Part shown: one piece after another, positions 34,225 through 41,886 of the stretch
How positions within the stretch are numbered: the stretch's first letter is position 1
Layout of the letters: each line of letters starts with the position of its first letter
NCBI GenBank assembly: GCA_024698555.1
Contig: JAILRI010000151.1
Span: 1 to 42,821 of the forward strand
Source: Lachnospiraceae bacterium
GTDB lineage: Bacteria > Bacillota > Clostridia > Lachnospirales > Lachnospiraceae
Direction: 5' to 3'
Length of the DNA stretch: 42,821 nt
Notes under the pieces: generated by a model
Seen by the model: only the letters and a program-made list of their open reading frames with translations
What the model was told of the DNA's origin: nothing
The model's database searches: none
Position numbers and translations under genes: made by a program

Positions 34225-34740
34225 ATGCAGAGAAAACGTCTTTTTTTAACTGCGCTTTTTATCATATATATCGTGTTTCTGATATGGGCTATTATGTTCA
34301 AATTTTCATTTTCATACGCGGATATTCCCTTTAAAAGGCGATATCTGAACCTTAAGCCCTTCGGATACTATTTTTCGTTGTATTCATATACTCTTATGCG
34401 GGAGGTGATACTCAACTTCCTGATCTTCCTGCCTTTTGGAGGGTATCTGTATATGGTCGGAAAGTGTAAGATCCTTCCGTCCATAGCGACCATATGCGGA
34501 ACCAGCCTCATACTGGAGGTTTTGCAGTATGTATTTGCTCTCGGGACGAGCGATATAACCGATGTGATCATGAACACTGCAGGAGGAGCCGCCGGGTATC
34601 TGCTGACCTATGCCTTTGCCCGGATCACCGGTGATGAAGACAAGACTGAGATACTGTTCCTGCTCCTGGCGGGAGCGGTGACGACAGGGGTGCTGGTATG
34701 GGCTATGATGATGAAATATAATGGATTGAACATTATCTGA
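34225..34740 (+). CDS. VanZ-like membrane protein
   Basis: A 171-residue membrane protein with four or five helices (about 5-24, 55-75, 85-105, 120-135, 148-166). The family core is visible: LNLKPFGYY, REVILNFLIFLPFGGYL, LEVLQYVFALGTSDITDVIMNTAGGAAGYLL. Most bacterial VanZ-like proteins are not proven resistance determinants and no van cluster is present, so no resistance claim is made. A ribosome binding site, AAGGATG (34210-34216), lies upstream. The gene ends before the terminator at 34775-34823. Confidence 0.85.
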   Translation: MQRKRLFLTALFIIYIVFLIWAIMFKFSFSYADIPFKRRYLNLKPFGYYFSLYSYTLMREVILNFLIFLPFGGYLYMVGKCKILPSIATICGTSLILEVLQYVFALGTSDITDVIMNTAGGAAGYLLTYAFARITGDEDKTEILFLLLAGAVTTGVLVWAMMMKYNGLNII

Positions 34741-34774
34741 TTAATTATATTTTGATTTAATAAAAATACTCAAC

Positions 34775-34823
34775 GCAATATGTTGTAAGAAGAAAAAATA
34801 TTTCTACAACATATTGCTTTTTT
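34775..34823. terminator. Terminator after VanZ gene
   Basis: GCAATATGTTGTA (34775-34787) and TACAACATATTGC (34805-34817) are perfect 13-bp arms around an A-rich loop. Six T's follow. Confidence 0.85.
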
Positions 34824-34885
34824 ATTGGTGTTATGGGAAAATGGTAATGTATGTGAAATATCGGAGGTTATTATGGAGGATTACT

Positions 34886-36559
34886 ATGAATATACATAGA
34901 CGGATCCGAATGCTGGTTCTGCTTTTTGTGCTTTCTGCAGTGGTGTGTATGGGATGCAAGCATAAGGAGGAGGGACAGAACACGGATGGCAAAGCGCCGA
35001 CCGCGGCGGTAAAGCCCGGAGCGGCAGTGGTCACAGATAAGGATAAGGAAAAAGAGACTGAAGGCAGCGTCCAGTCTGATAATGCTTCGGGAACTGACGG
35101 AGCAGGGATTCAGACCGGTGAAGCTGCACAGAGTACGGATGCCGGACAGGACGGGAAGAATCAATCCGGTACGGATGATGGAGCGGGTGGCGCAGTACTG
35201 GACGGCGGCGATGTAAAACAGGCCGGTGAAGCTGCACTAACTACAGATGGAAAGGGCAGTGAAGACGCCGGGCAGGCCGGGAAGATTCAGTCAGGTACGG
35301 ATAACGGAACGGACGGCGGTGGAGCGGACAGCGATGGAGCTCAGACCGGTGAAGGTCAGCAGGAACAAACGGTGGCCATCAGTAATGGCGAGACAGTGAC
35401 CGTAAGCGATCTGGACAGCTTTATAGAAGCCATCGCGCCGAATACTACGATCATCCTCGAACCGGGCACCTATAACTTAAGCTATCAGCTTGAAGCGCTG
35501 TGGTATGACGATCCAAAGGTATTTAATGATACTCATGAGTACGTTCAGATCAGCGACTGCTTTGACGGAACCGAGATGACCATCCGTAACTGTGACGGTT
35601 TGAGCATCAAGGGCGGCGGAAGCGGCGACCATATTGTGACGGAACTTATGATCGATCCCAGATACGCAGCAGTACTGAGTTTTGAAAACTGCAGCAACCT
35701 GTATATGAGCCTGCTGAGTATGGGACATACCGACAGGGGAGACTGTTCGGGCAATGTGATCGATCTGTTCGGCTGCAGCAACATAACACTGGAAATAATG
35801 GATATATACGGCTGCGGCGTATACGGAATCGGTGCATTTGAAGGGACTAAGAACCTGTATGTTCATGACTCTACCATAAGGGACTGCTCCTACGGACCCT
35901 TTGAGATATACGAATGCAAGGGCGAGGTGATATTTACAGACTGTATCTTTACAGGCTCGGACGGCTGCGGATACTGCTCCAGAACTATGCGAAATCAGGA
36001 TCCCAAGCTCATTTTCAAAAACTGTATGTTTGGCGAGTGGGAGACCAACGGCTGGTATTTTGACGAGAACTGTGTCAATGAGGATCCAACCTGGAGCGAA
36101 ATTACTTACTATCCCGAATATCCGGATTATTCGGACTATCCCGATGATTATGACGGAAGCCTGCAGCTGAATGACGAAGAAAAGGCCGAAGTGCTGAAGT
36201 ATCTGGATAAATCAGCGGTAGATGAGAATAATTTCAACTATACTTCATGGTACGGGGTGGCAAAGGTCGATCCCGAGAGCGGCGAGACCGTATATTTTGA
36301 ATATACGGGAGGGATTGACGAAGAGTCAGCCGAAACACGTGACGGGATTTATATCTGGCTGGACGGGGATCATACGGGATATATGGTATGGAGCAGGCTG
36401 GGCGGTAAGGTCGATATCACCTGGGAAACCGGCGGCGGAAGCGAGATCACGCTGACCGGCTCAGACGGCCTGAGCTATTACGGAGATATATATACGAACA
36501 ATGAAGGATATATAAGGCTGTGCGTGCAGATCGACAACATGCTGGTTTGGCTGTATTGA
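34886..36559 (+). CDS. Exported right-handed beta-helix protein, likely lipoprotein
   Basis: A 557-residue envelope protein. The N-terminus NIHRRIRMLVLLFVLSAVVCMGC looks like a lipoprotein signal, but Cys rather than Leu/Val stands at -3, so the lipobox is unusual. Residues ~25-160 form a Gly/Asp/Gln/Thr-rich linker of degenerate repeats (AGQDGKNQSGTD, AGQAGKIQSGTD, QTGEG) that would span the cell wall. From ~165 a parallel beta-helix follows (TIILEPGTYNL, CDGLSIKGGG, CSNLYMSLLSM, CSNITLEIMDIYGCG), resembling pectate-lyase-type folds; catalytic residues are not recognisable. A C-terminal beta-rich domain begins near 420. The frame is open from 34814, but ATG 34886 has ATGGAGGA (34873-34880) and begins the signal sequence. 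Confidence 0.75.
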   Translation: MNIHRRIRMLVLLFVLSAVVCMGCKHKEEGQNTDGKAPTAAVKPGAAVVTDKDKEKETEGSVQSDNASGTDGAGIQTGEAAQSTDAGQDGKNQSGTDDGAGGAVLDGGDVKQAGEAALTTDGKGSEDAGQAGKIQSGTDNGTDGGGADSDGAQTGEGQQEQTVAISNGETVTVSDLDSFIEAIAPNTTIILEPGTYNLSYQLEALWYDDPKVFNDTHEYVQISDCFDGTEMTIRNCDGLSIKGGGSGDHIVTELMIDPRYAAVLSFENCSNLYMSLLSMGHTDRGDCSGNVIDLFGCSNITLEIMDIYGCGVYGIGAFEGTKNLYVHDSTIRDCSYGPFEIYECKGEVIFTDCIFTGSDGCGYCSRTMRNQDPKLIFKNCMFGEWETNGWYFDENCVNEDPTWSEITYYPEYPDYSDYPDDYDGSLQLNDEEKAEVLKYLDKSAVDENNFNYTSWYGVAKVDPESGETVYFEYTGGIDEESAETRDGIYIWLDGDHTGYMVWSRLGGKVDITWETGGGSEITLTGSDGLSYYGDIYTNNEGYIRLCVQIDNMLVWLY

Positions 36560-36578
36560 TATTTTTTGAGAGGGTGCT

Positions 36579-37289
36579 ATGGAAAGGATACTGTATTACG
36601 TAATTTGTGCATTGGCGTGTTACTTAGTCGGCACTGTAAACCCGTCATATCTGATCGCAAAAATGAAGGGCTTTGATATACGCAAATCGGGGTCAGGCAA
36701 TGCGGGAGGATCTAACGCCGTGATCACCATGGGCGGCAGGATAGGAGTGATGTGTACCATACTAGATATACTGAAGGCGTTTTTTGTAGTAACGGCTTCG
36801 GTCAGGCTTCTTCCGGAATTGCCATATATCAGGTCGATAGCTTCGGTGGCAGTCATGCTGGGACACATGTTCCCCTTCTATATGGGATTTAAAGGCGGTA
36901 AGGGACTGGCCTGCCTGGGCGGTTCGATCCTCGCCTTTGACGCGCTCCTGTTTGTGTTTATGGTACTTGCGGCTTTAGCTCTGGCGTTTATCACCGACTA
37001 TATAGTATTCGTTCCGCTTACGGCATCGGTAGCGTTTCCCATCGCGTATGGATGCATGTCGGGAGACTGGGTGGGAGCAGCTATACTGATCATCGCCACT
37101 GTGGCCATATATTACAGACACCTTGAAAATATAAGAAGGATCAAAAACGGTACCGAGGCACACTTAAGTTTTATGTGGAACAAGGATAAGGAAATGGAAA
37201 GGATCAAGGGTGCGATAGCTACCAAGGGCAACACAAAAGGTGAAGAGGCTGAGAAGCTCTCAGACCCCGAAAAGTTAAATCTGAAATAA
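36579..37289 (+). CDS. plsY: PlsY-family glycerol-3-phosphate acyltransferase
   Basis: A 236-residue PlsY-type membrane enzyme with about five to six helices. PlsY transfers acyl groups from acyl phosphate to glycerol 3-phosphate, the first committed step of phospholipid synthesis. Motif 1 reads FDIRKSGSGNAGGSNAV where classical PlsY has GSGNxGxTN. Motif 2 follows as GHMFPFYMGFKGGKG, with the conserved His and Gly/Lys, and HLENIRRI closes the fold. The Thr-to-Ser change and Ala/Gly spacing suggest a divergent paralogue, so an acyltransferase with altered preference is possible. A charged cytoplasmic tail extends past 205. The start has AGAGGGTG (36567-36574) upstream. Confidence 0.85.
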   Translation: MERILYYVICALACYLVGTVNPSYLIAKMKGFDIRKSGSGNAGGSNAVITMGGRIGVMCTILDILKAFFVVTASVRLLPELPYIRSIASVAVMLGHMFPFYMGFKGGKGLACLGGSILAFDALLFVFMVLAALALAFITDYIVFVPLTASVAFPIAYGCMSGDWVGAAILIIATVAIYYRHLENIRRIKNGTEAHLSFMWNKDKEMERIKGAIATKGNTKGEEAEKLSDPEKLNLK

Positions 37290-37507
37290 AATGTGCCAAT
37301 GATGTTTTAAAAGTTTTAAATGTATATATTACATATAATATAAAGAATATAGAAACAATTTTAAACAACTCAAATTGAACTTATTGTGTGTTGAACTTTG
37401 AATAATCAGAATATTCTTGATAGTCTACTGATGTAGAATAGTTTTCGCGCCCGGTAGTGTTTTTTGTTACGAATGTAGCGACTACAGTTGTAGAAAGAAC
37501 GTGAAAT

Positions 37508-37693
37508 ATGGAAAAAACAACCAATTGCGAAGATTGCATGTACTATGAGTATGATGAGGAATATGAGGAATTTTACTGCTCACAGTCATGCCTTGATGAG
37601 GATGATCTGGCCAGGATGAGCTGCGATCCCCATCCATCCTGTCCGTTTTACAGGGTTGGAAATGAGTACACAATTGTAAGGAAACAGATTTGA
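37508..37693 (+). CDS. Small Cys-rich DUF6472 family protein
   Basis: A 61-residue protein with six cysteines: Cys7 and Cys10 (NCEDC), Cys24 and Cys28 (CSQSC), Cys39 and Cys45 (SCDPHPSC). The core ENC..C-x-YYxYDEEYxxFYC and LDEDDLARM match the DUF6472 family of small, probably metal-binding proteins in Clostridia. It is strongly acidic and has no signal peptide. The function is unknown. It stands alone between two AT-rich spacers of about 210 bp each and probably has its own promoter. The ribosome binding site is poor (GAAAGAACG upstream). Confidence 0.7.
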   Translation: MEKTTNCEDCMYYEYDEEYEEFYCSQSCLDEDDLARMSCDPHPSCPFYRVGNEYTIVRKQI

Positions 37694-37900
37694 GACTGGA
37701 TGCTTTTGCCGTTTTTGATCTGAAAAGGGAAATGTACTTAATGATATCTAATATCCTATGGTTTTTGCTTTTTGTGAATTTTTATCTTATCTGATGTAAT
37801 TTTATTATATCTGGTTTTAGTCAGGTAATGCTAATTTATTTTTGGATGTTCATTGGGGAAATTATAATTAAATTTAATTTTAACAGGGGGATTTGTTTTT

Positions 37901-39391
37901 ATGAGTGATTTTTCAGGCAGGTTGAAAAAGGTTCACCTCGCGCCCGCAGACTGTGCTGTGGATATGGGTGACGGCAGTGAAAGAGGACTGTACGTAGATC
38001 AGGAATATATTCTGAATAAGCTACACAGACCACACAGGGCGATCAGTATCATGTACTGCTATTATCCTCTCGATGAGGCTTGGCCGAAGCGCGCTCAGGA
38101 AGCATATGCCGACAGGGATGTGAAATTTGCCTGGGATTATCCGTATGACAACTATTTCCCGTATATGGGCGGCATAGGCGGCAGCACCGATGGCGAGCCC
38201 TTTAACTGCATGAAGGATATAAGGAGCCACGGACAGGAAGTTATACTGACGCTGACTGTTGATCCTAAGGTCAGTGATGAGCATATCATCGGGATCGCAA
38301 AGGATCTTCGACCTTACGGACGTATGATGCTCAGGATGAATCATGAATGTACCGGCAGCTGGTTTTCATTTAACAAGAGAGCTTCTTATCAGCAGATCGC
38401 TGATTTCTTTGTACGCTTCTCGAAGATCATGAAGGAATATGCGCCCAATGTCCGCATGATTCTCTGTGCCGGTTCCGTCATGGATAAAAATAGACCCAAG
38501 CTTGAAAAGGAAGAGGAATTCATGGAGGCCGGGAGGGCAACCGATATATGGTCCATGGACAGGTATATCGGCCTTAACTGGGGCTGGCCTTATGAAGTTG
38601 CTGAAAAGACCAACGGCCAGCATAAGCTTGAGGATACTGCATTAAATTATGAGATGAGCAAGCTGACCTATAAGAGATATTGCGAACTCTACGGAATTAA
38701 AAAGCCTTTCGTGATGAGCGAGCTTAACGCCGACGGTGATGTGACGGGACCTTTTAAGCAGGCGGATATCATCAGGGATTTTTACATGATGTTTAAAAAC
38801 GATCCCGAAAAATGGGCAAGTGCCATAACACTGTACCAGTTCAGGGATGACGGAAGACTCGGCCTGGAATTTACAAACCCTTCCGATAAGCAGACCGGTA
38901 TAGAGTGGCCGCTCATGGATACGTACCGTGAGATCATCCACGATCCCTTCTTTATGCCTAAGATGGAAGAAGGCGATGAGATAGCTGTTTCGAATGATAC
39001 GCAGGATGGTAAAAAGTCATTCAGTATAGAACCGGTAAAGCTTCGCTGGGGAAGCCTGGAAGATTCCGACGGCGTCTCAATGGAACTTGACATGGAGAAA
39101 AACCCTGTGTTTGCCGAAGCCAATTTTCCTGAAGAACTGGCAGACGCGAACCTGATGCTTGAGATCAACGGACACTGGTTCCACAAGGCTAAGGGAGCCA
39201 GGTTTGTGGACTTTATGCCTGCATTTTACATAAACCGGCTGACCGGTCCCTGCAAGGTGAGCTTGAATATATTCGCGCCTCCCGCTGACGGGGTGAATGA
39301 TCCTTCGCAGGGTGATGACTGGGCGGAAAACTATTATTACGAGCTGAAGGCTCTGCCGGATATCAGGCTCAGATTTGAGCCGGTGTGCTGA
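37901..39391 (+). CDS. GH26-like (clan GH-A) glycoside hydrolase, cytoplasmic
   Basis: A 496-residue protein whose first ~350 residues resemble a GH26 beta-mannanase barrel. LRMNHECTGSWFSF carries the predicted acid/base Glu149 (GH26 has R-x-x-HE-x-N/T-G-x-W). VMSELNADG carries the predicted nucleophile Glu274. AGRATDIWSMDRYIG and ITLYQFRDDGRLG supply further barrel strands. Residues ~360-496 form a C-terminal beta-rich domain (LMLEINGHWFHKAKGARFVDF). There is no signal peptide, unlike most GH26 enzymes, so it would act on imported oligosaccharides. A TATAAT at 37863-37868 and AGGGGGA (37885-37891) precede the ATG. Assignment to GH26 rests on motifs only; another GH-A family is possible. Confidence 0.65.
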   Translation: MSDFSGRLKKVHLAPADCAVDMGDGSERGLYVDQEYILNKLHRPHRAISIMYCYYPLDEAWPKRAQEAYADRDVKFAWDYPYDNYFPYMGGIGGSTDGEPFNCMKDIRSHGQEVILTLTVDPKVSDEHIIGIAKDLRPYGRMMLRMNHECTGSWFSFNKRASYQQIADFFVRFSKIMKEYAPNVRMILCAGSVMDKNRPKLEKEEEFMEAGRATDIWSMDRYIGLNWGWPYEVAEKTNGQHKLEDTALNYEMSKLTYKRYCELYGIKKPFVMSELNADGDVTGPFKQADIIRDFYMMFKNDPEKWASAITLYQFRDDGRLGLEFTNPSDKQTGIEWPLMDTYREIIHDPFFMPKMEEGDEIAVSNDTQDGKKSFSIEPVKLRWGSLEDSDGVSMELDMEKNPVFAEANFPEELADANLMLEINGHWFHKAKGARFVDFMPAFYINRLTGPCKVSLNIFAPPADGVNDPSQGDDWAENYYYELKALPDIRLRFEPVC

Positions 39392-39414
39392 CCGCAATCG
39401 AGATTTTTAAATAT

Positions 39415-39447
39415 GGGGCTGTCGTGCTGAGAAAGTGCGTCGGCCCC
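39415..39447 (+). terminator. Weak hairpin after GH26-like gene
   Basis: GGGGCTG (39415-39421) pairs with CGGCCCC (39441-39447) with one U-G pair, followed by TATTGTATAC. There is no clear T-run, so termination is uncertain. Confidence 0.35.
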
Positions 39448-39470
39448 TATTGTATACAATTTATCCGGAA

Positions 39471-39735
39471 AGTGACTGCATTTGAGATTTTTCGATTTGC
39501 AGTCATCAGAAACAAGGCGGTCGAGTGACTGCATTTGAGTTTTTTCGATTTGCAGTCATCGGAAACAAGGCGGTCGAGTGACTGCATTTGAGTTTTTTCG
39601 ATTTGCAGTCATCAGAAACAAGGCGGACGAGTGACTGCATTTGAGATTTTTTGATATGCAGTCATCGGAAACAAGGCGGACGAGTGACTGCATTTGAGAT
39701 TTTTCGATTTGCAGTCATCGGAAACAAGGCGGACG
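39471..39735. repeat. 53-bp tandem repeat array, five units
   Basis: AGTGACTGCA begins units at 39471, 39524, 39577, 39630 and 39683, an exact 53-bp period. Each unit contains perfect 8-bp arms TGACTGCA and TGCAGTCA, 17 bp apart, then ATC(A/G)GAAACAAGGCGG(T/A)CG. Units differ at only a few positions (GAGA/GAGT, CAGA/CGGA, GGTC/GGAC, TCGATT/TTGATA). There are no unique spacers, so it is not a CRISPR. The array contains no credible coding frame. Confidence 0.92.
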
Positions 39736-40017
39736 AATAATGACCACCGCACTTTCTGCCGGGGTCACCTCATACCGGATCATTTTCTTTCAACTTCCCA
39801 AAATACTAATAGTAATCAGGAAATTTCATAGTTTAGAGCTGTATTCAATCATGCGAATATGAATTTCCTGCGTTCACACGGTTTTAGTTCGCTAAATATC
39901 TTAATAATAAAAGATTCTGACAGCTATTCCGGAAACACATATTATTATACCGGAGATGTCTCTACCGAGCCTACTGAAAACGGTGTTTACCGTTCTTCGG
40001 ATAATTAATCTCCAACC
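39736..40017. other. Noncoding or decayed segment
   Basis: AT-rich sequence between the repeat array and a promoter candidate. It contains one 49-codon frame (39859-40008) starting MNFLRSHGFSS and ending TENGVYRSSDN. It lacks a Shine-Dalgarno and I do not recognise it; it may be a gene remnant. Nothing else is visible. Confidence 0.4.
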
Positions 40018-40046
40018 TTGAATTTCTAAATATTTGGTGGTATAAT
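40018..40046 (+). promoter_or_regulatory. Strong sigma-A promoter candidate
   Basis: TTGAAT (40018-40023) and a perfect TATAAT (40041-40046) are separated by exactly 17 bp. Transcription should begin near 40053. Confidence 0.6.
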
Positions 40047-40052
40047 CTGAGT

Positions 40053-40115
40053 ATTAAGTAACTTTTCAGGCCACCGCCTTGCGACAGGAACCGGTCAGCC
40101 GGTTCCTGTTGTTTA
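40053..40115 (+). ncRNA. Candidate short RNA or leader ending in a strong hairpin
   Basis: From the predicted start near 40053 the sequence runs about 30 nt to a perfect 11-bp hairpin, ACAGGAACCGG-TCAG-CCGGTTCCTGT (40084-40109), followed by TGTTTA. The weak U-tract may still terminate transcription, giving a ~60-nt RNA. Otherwise it is the leader of the Big_2 gene 190 bp further on. It matches no RNA family I can name. Confidence 0.35.
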
Positions 40116-40148
40116 CTACGGGAAGTCAGCAAGCCGGCTTAAAACGTC

Positions 40149-40199
40149 CGGGCAAGCATTCGGAGCATTAGTCCAGTTATTTCGCGAACGATGTACAAG
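40149..40199. repeat. Partial copy of the 164-bp structured repeat
   Basis: This 51-bp segment matches the reverse complement of 22517-22567 at 48 of 51 positions. Only one terminal arm of the element is present; the structured centre and other arm are missing. It ends about 100 bp before the Big_2 gene. Confidence 0.8.
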
Positions 40200-40300
40200 A
40201 TTGCGACCGGAGGGGACGGCAATAGAGAAAACATAAGATCTCGAACGGGCGGGAGGCGCTGAAGAGTCGCGGACATAATTACATACGGAGGTAGAAGTCT

Positions 40301-41680
40301 ATGAAGAATTGGGTAAGAAAGCTGCTGGTATTTGCTCTCATGCTGAGCGTGTGCTTTTCGCTGCCCGGAGTAAGGGCACAGGCAGCCACCAGGGAATCGG
40401 TAGAGAAGAAGGCTGATAAGGTTGACACCAAGATAGCAAAGCTCACTGCCAAACTTGAAAAGGCGACCGGCTCGGACAAGAAGAACATTGAAAAGGAACT
40501 GAAGGCGCTCAAGAAGGAATCCGATGCCTATCAGAAGGCTTTGAACGCTACATTTAAGGACGCCGAAGGTGAGATCAAGCTCGAGATCGCCAAGGGCAAG
40601 AAGAGCGCTCAGACTCCTGCCCTGACCGAGAAGAAGTATAACAAGATCATCTGGAAGTCAAGCGATACTTCGATCGCGACTGTTTCAAAGAAGGGCGTCA
40701 TCAAGGGCGTCAGTCTCGGAGAGGCTGTTATTACCGCTACCGCGAGTGTCAGCGGGGCACAGTATGTGATCAAGGTGAACGTTTATTCCAATGTGAGGAA
40801 TGTGGAATCGCTGGTATTTGAGGAAGAAGAGTATACTCTGAAAACCAACGATTACAAGGATACATTCTTCATTGCCAAGGCAGTAGTCACTCCCGCGGAT
40901 GCCAATGAGAAGATAAAGGTGGAGGTTGAGGACGAGACTGTTGCCAAGTACTCGGCGAAGAATAACCCCGGAACCGGACAGTTCGCGTTTAAGCTGAAGA
41001 AGGCCGGCAAGACCGAGGTGACCTTTACCGGCGCGAACGGAGAGCTTGCCTCATTAACACTGAACGTAACCTCTGAAAAGAACATCAAAAAGATCAAGCT
41101 GGACAAGAAGATTAAGCTGAACACGGTTACCGGCAAGTTCGATATAGGCTTTACCGTTAAGCCTGCCGATTATACCGAGGAACCCGAATGGATCTATAAT
41201 GAGGAAATCCTGAAACTCGTTGATTGCAAGGTTAACGATGATGGCAATGGAATCGCGACCTTCGAGATCGTTGATGCCCACGATACAGAAGTGACTGTAA
41301 AGACATTAAGCGGCTTAAAGAGCACCTGCCAGATCGTATTCAGCAAAAAGGATATTCCGATCACTGACATCGCATTTACACAGGCCAGCTTCGCGGCCGC
41401 GGGCGACAGCTTCCAGCTTACCTATACTCAGACTCCTTTCGAGAGCAAAGAGCCGCTTACCTGGAAGATCGACGGTGTGGTTATGAAGTCAGTGGAGAAT
41501 TTTGAACTGATGGATGAATGGTACGAAGAGGATCCCGATCTGGGCGCGCCTGCGGATGCCACCGCCCATATCGCTTACTTCGAGATCGAAAGTATCGAAG
41601 CGGCAAAGAGCAAGGGCTCTGTCATCGTTACCGTAGAGACCAAATCGGGCGCTACCGCATCCTGTACGGTGGTGTTCTGA
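40301..41680 (+). CDS. Exported protein with bacterial Ig-like (Big_2) domain
   Basis: A 459-residue secreted or surface protein. The signal peptide is KNWVRKLLVFALMLSVCFS with probable cleavage after VRAQA (about residue 28). A Lys/Glu-rich coiled coil follows (about 30-80: KADKVDTKIAKLTAKLEKAT). A Big_2 domain lies near 88-165, with IIWKSSDTSIATVSKKGVIKGVSLGEAVITATAS. Two or three further beta-sandwich modules (about 170-260, 265-345, 350-459) show similar spacing without the full Big_2 signature. No cell-wall sorting signal or lipobox is seen, so attachment is unclear. The start has ACGGAGGTAG (40284-40293). An adhesive or structural role is inferred. Confidence 0.82.
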   Translation: MKNWVRKLLVFALMLSVCFSLPGVRAQAATRESVEKKADKVDTKIAKLTAKLEKATGSDKKNIEKELKALKKESDAYQKALNATFKDAEGEIKLEIAKGKKSAQTPALTEKKYNKIIWKSSDTSIATVSKKGVIKGVSLGEAVITATASVSGAQYVIKVNVYSNVRNVESLVFEEEEYTLKTNDYKDTFFIAKAVVTPADANEKIKVEVEDETVAKYSAKNNPGTGQFAFKLKKAGKTEVTFTGANGELASLTLNVTSEKNIKKIKLDKKIKLNTVTGKFDIGFTVKPADYTEEPEWIYNEEILKLVDCKVNDDGNGIATFEIVDAHDTEVTVKTLSGLKSTCQIVFSKKDIPITDIAFTQASFAAAGDSFQLTYTQTPFESKEPLTWKIDGVVMKSVENFELMDEWYEEDPDLGAPADATAHIAYFEIESIEAAKSKGSVIVTVETKSGATASCTVVF

Positions 41681-41840
41681 TTATTCCATTCAAAATGTCT
41701 TTTCTGCTGATGATGTAGAAACTGAAATGAGAAAGATGTACAGCTTATGAACCGGAAAATAAAATATTCTGCGAGTTCCAGAGAAGACTTGAAATCAATA
41801 TTTGATTGAAACGAAAGAAGAATTATAAAAGTATAAAAAA

Positions 41841-41871
41841 AGTTCGCCGCACCGGGATAGTGCGGCGAACT
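41841..41871. terminator. Bidirectional terminator between convergent genes
   Basis: AGTTCGCCGCAC (41841-41852) and GTGCGGCGAACT (41860-41871) are perfect 12-bp arms with a 7-nt loop. The seven-A run before it gives a strong T-tract for the minus-strand gene; on the + strand only TCTTTCG follows. Confidence 0.88.
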
Positions 41872-41886
41872 CTTTCGTCCTGAGTA

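Noticed and set aside
34225-34740. Glycopeptide resistance gene (vanZ)
   Set aside because: Only the membrane family is shared; no vanHAX or regulators are present.
34814-34885. Extended start of the beta-helix protein
   Set aside because: The extra residues start inside the preceding terminator and would put a non-signal sequence before the signal peptide.
39471-39735. CRISPR array
   Set aside because: The 53-bp units are contiguous with no unique spacers, and no cas genes are present.
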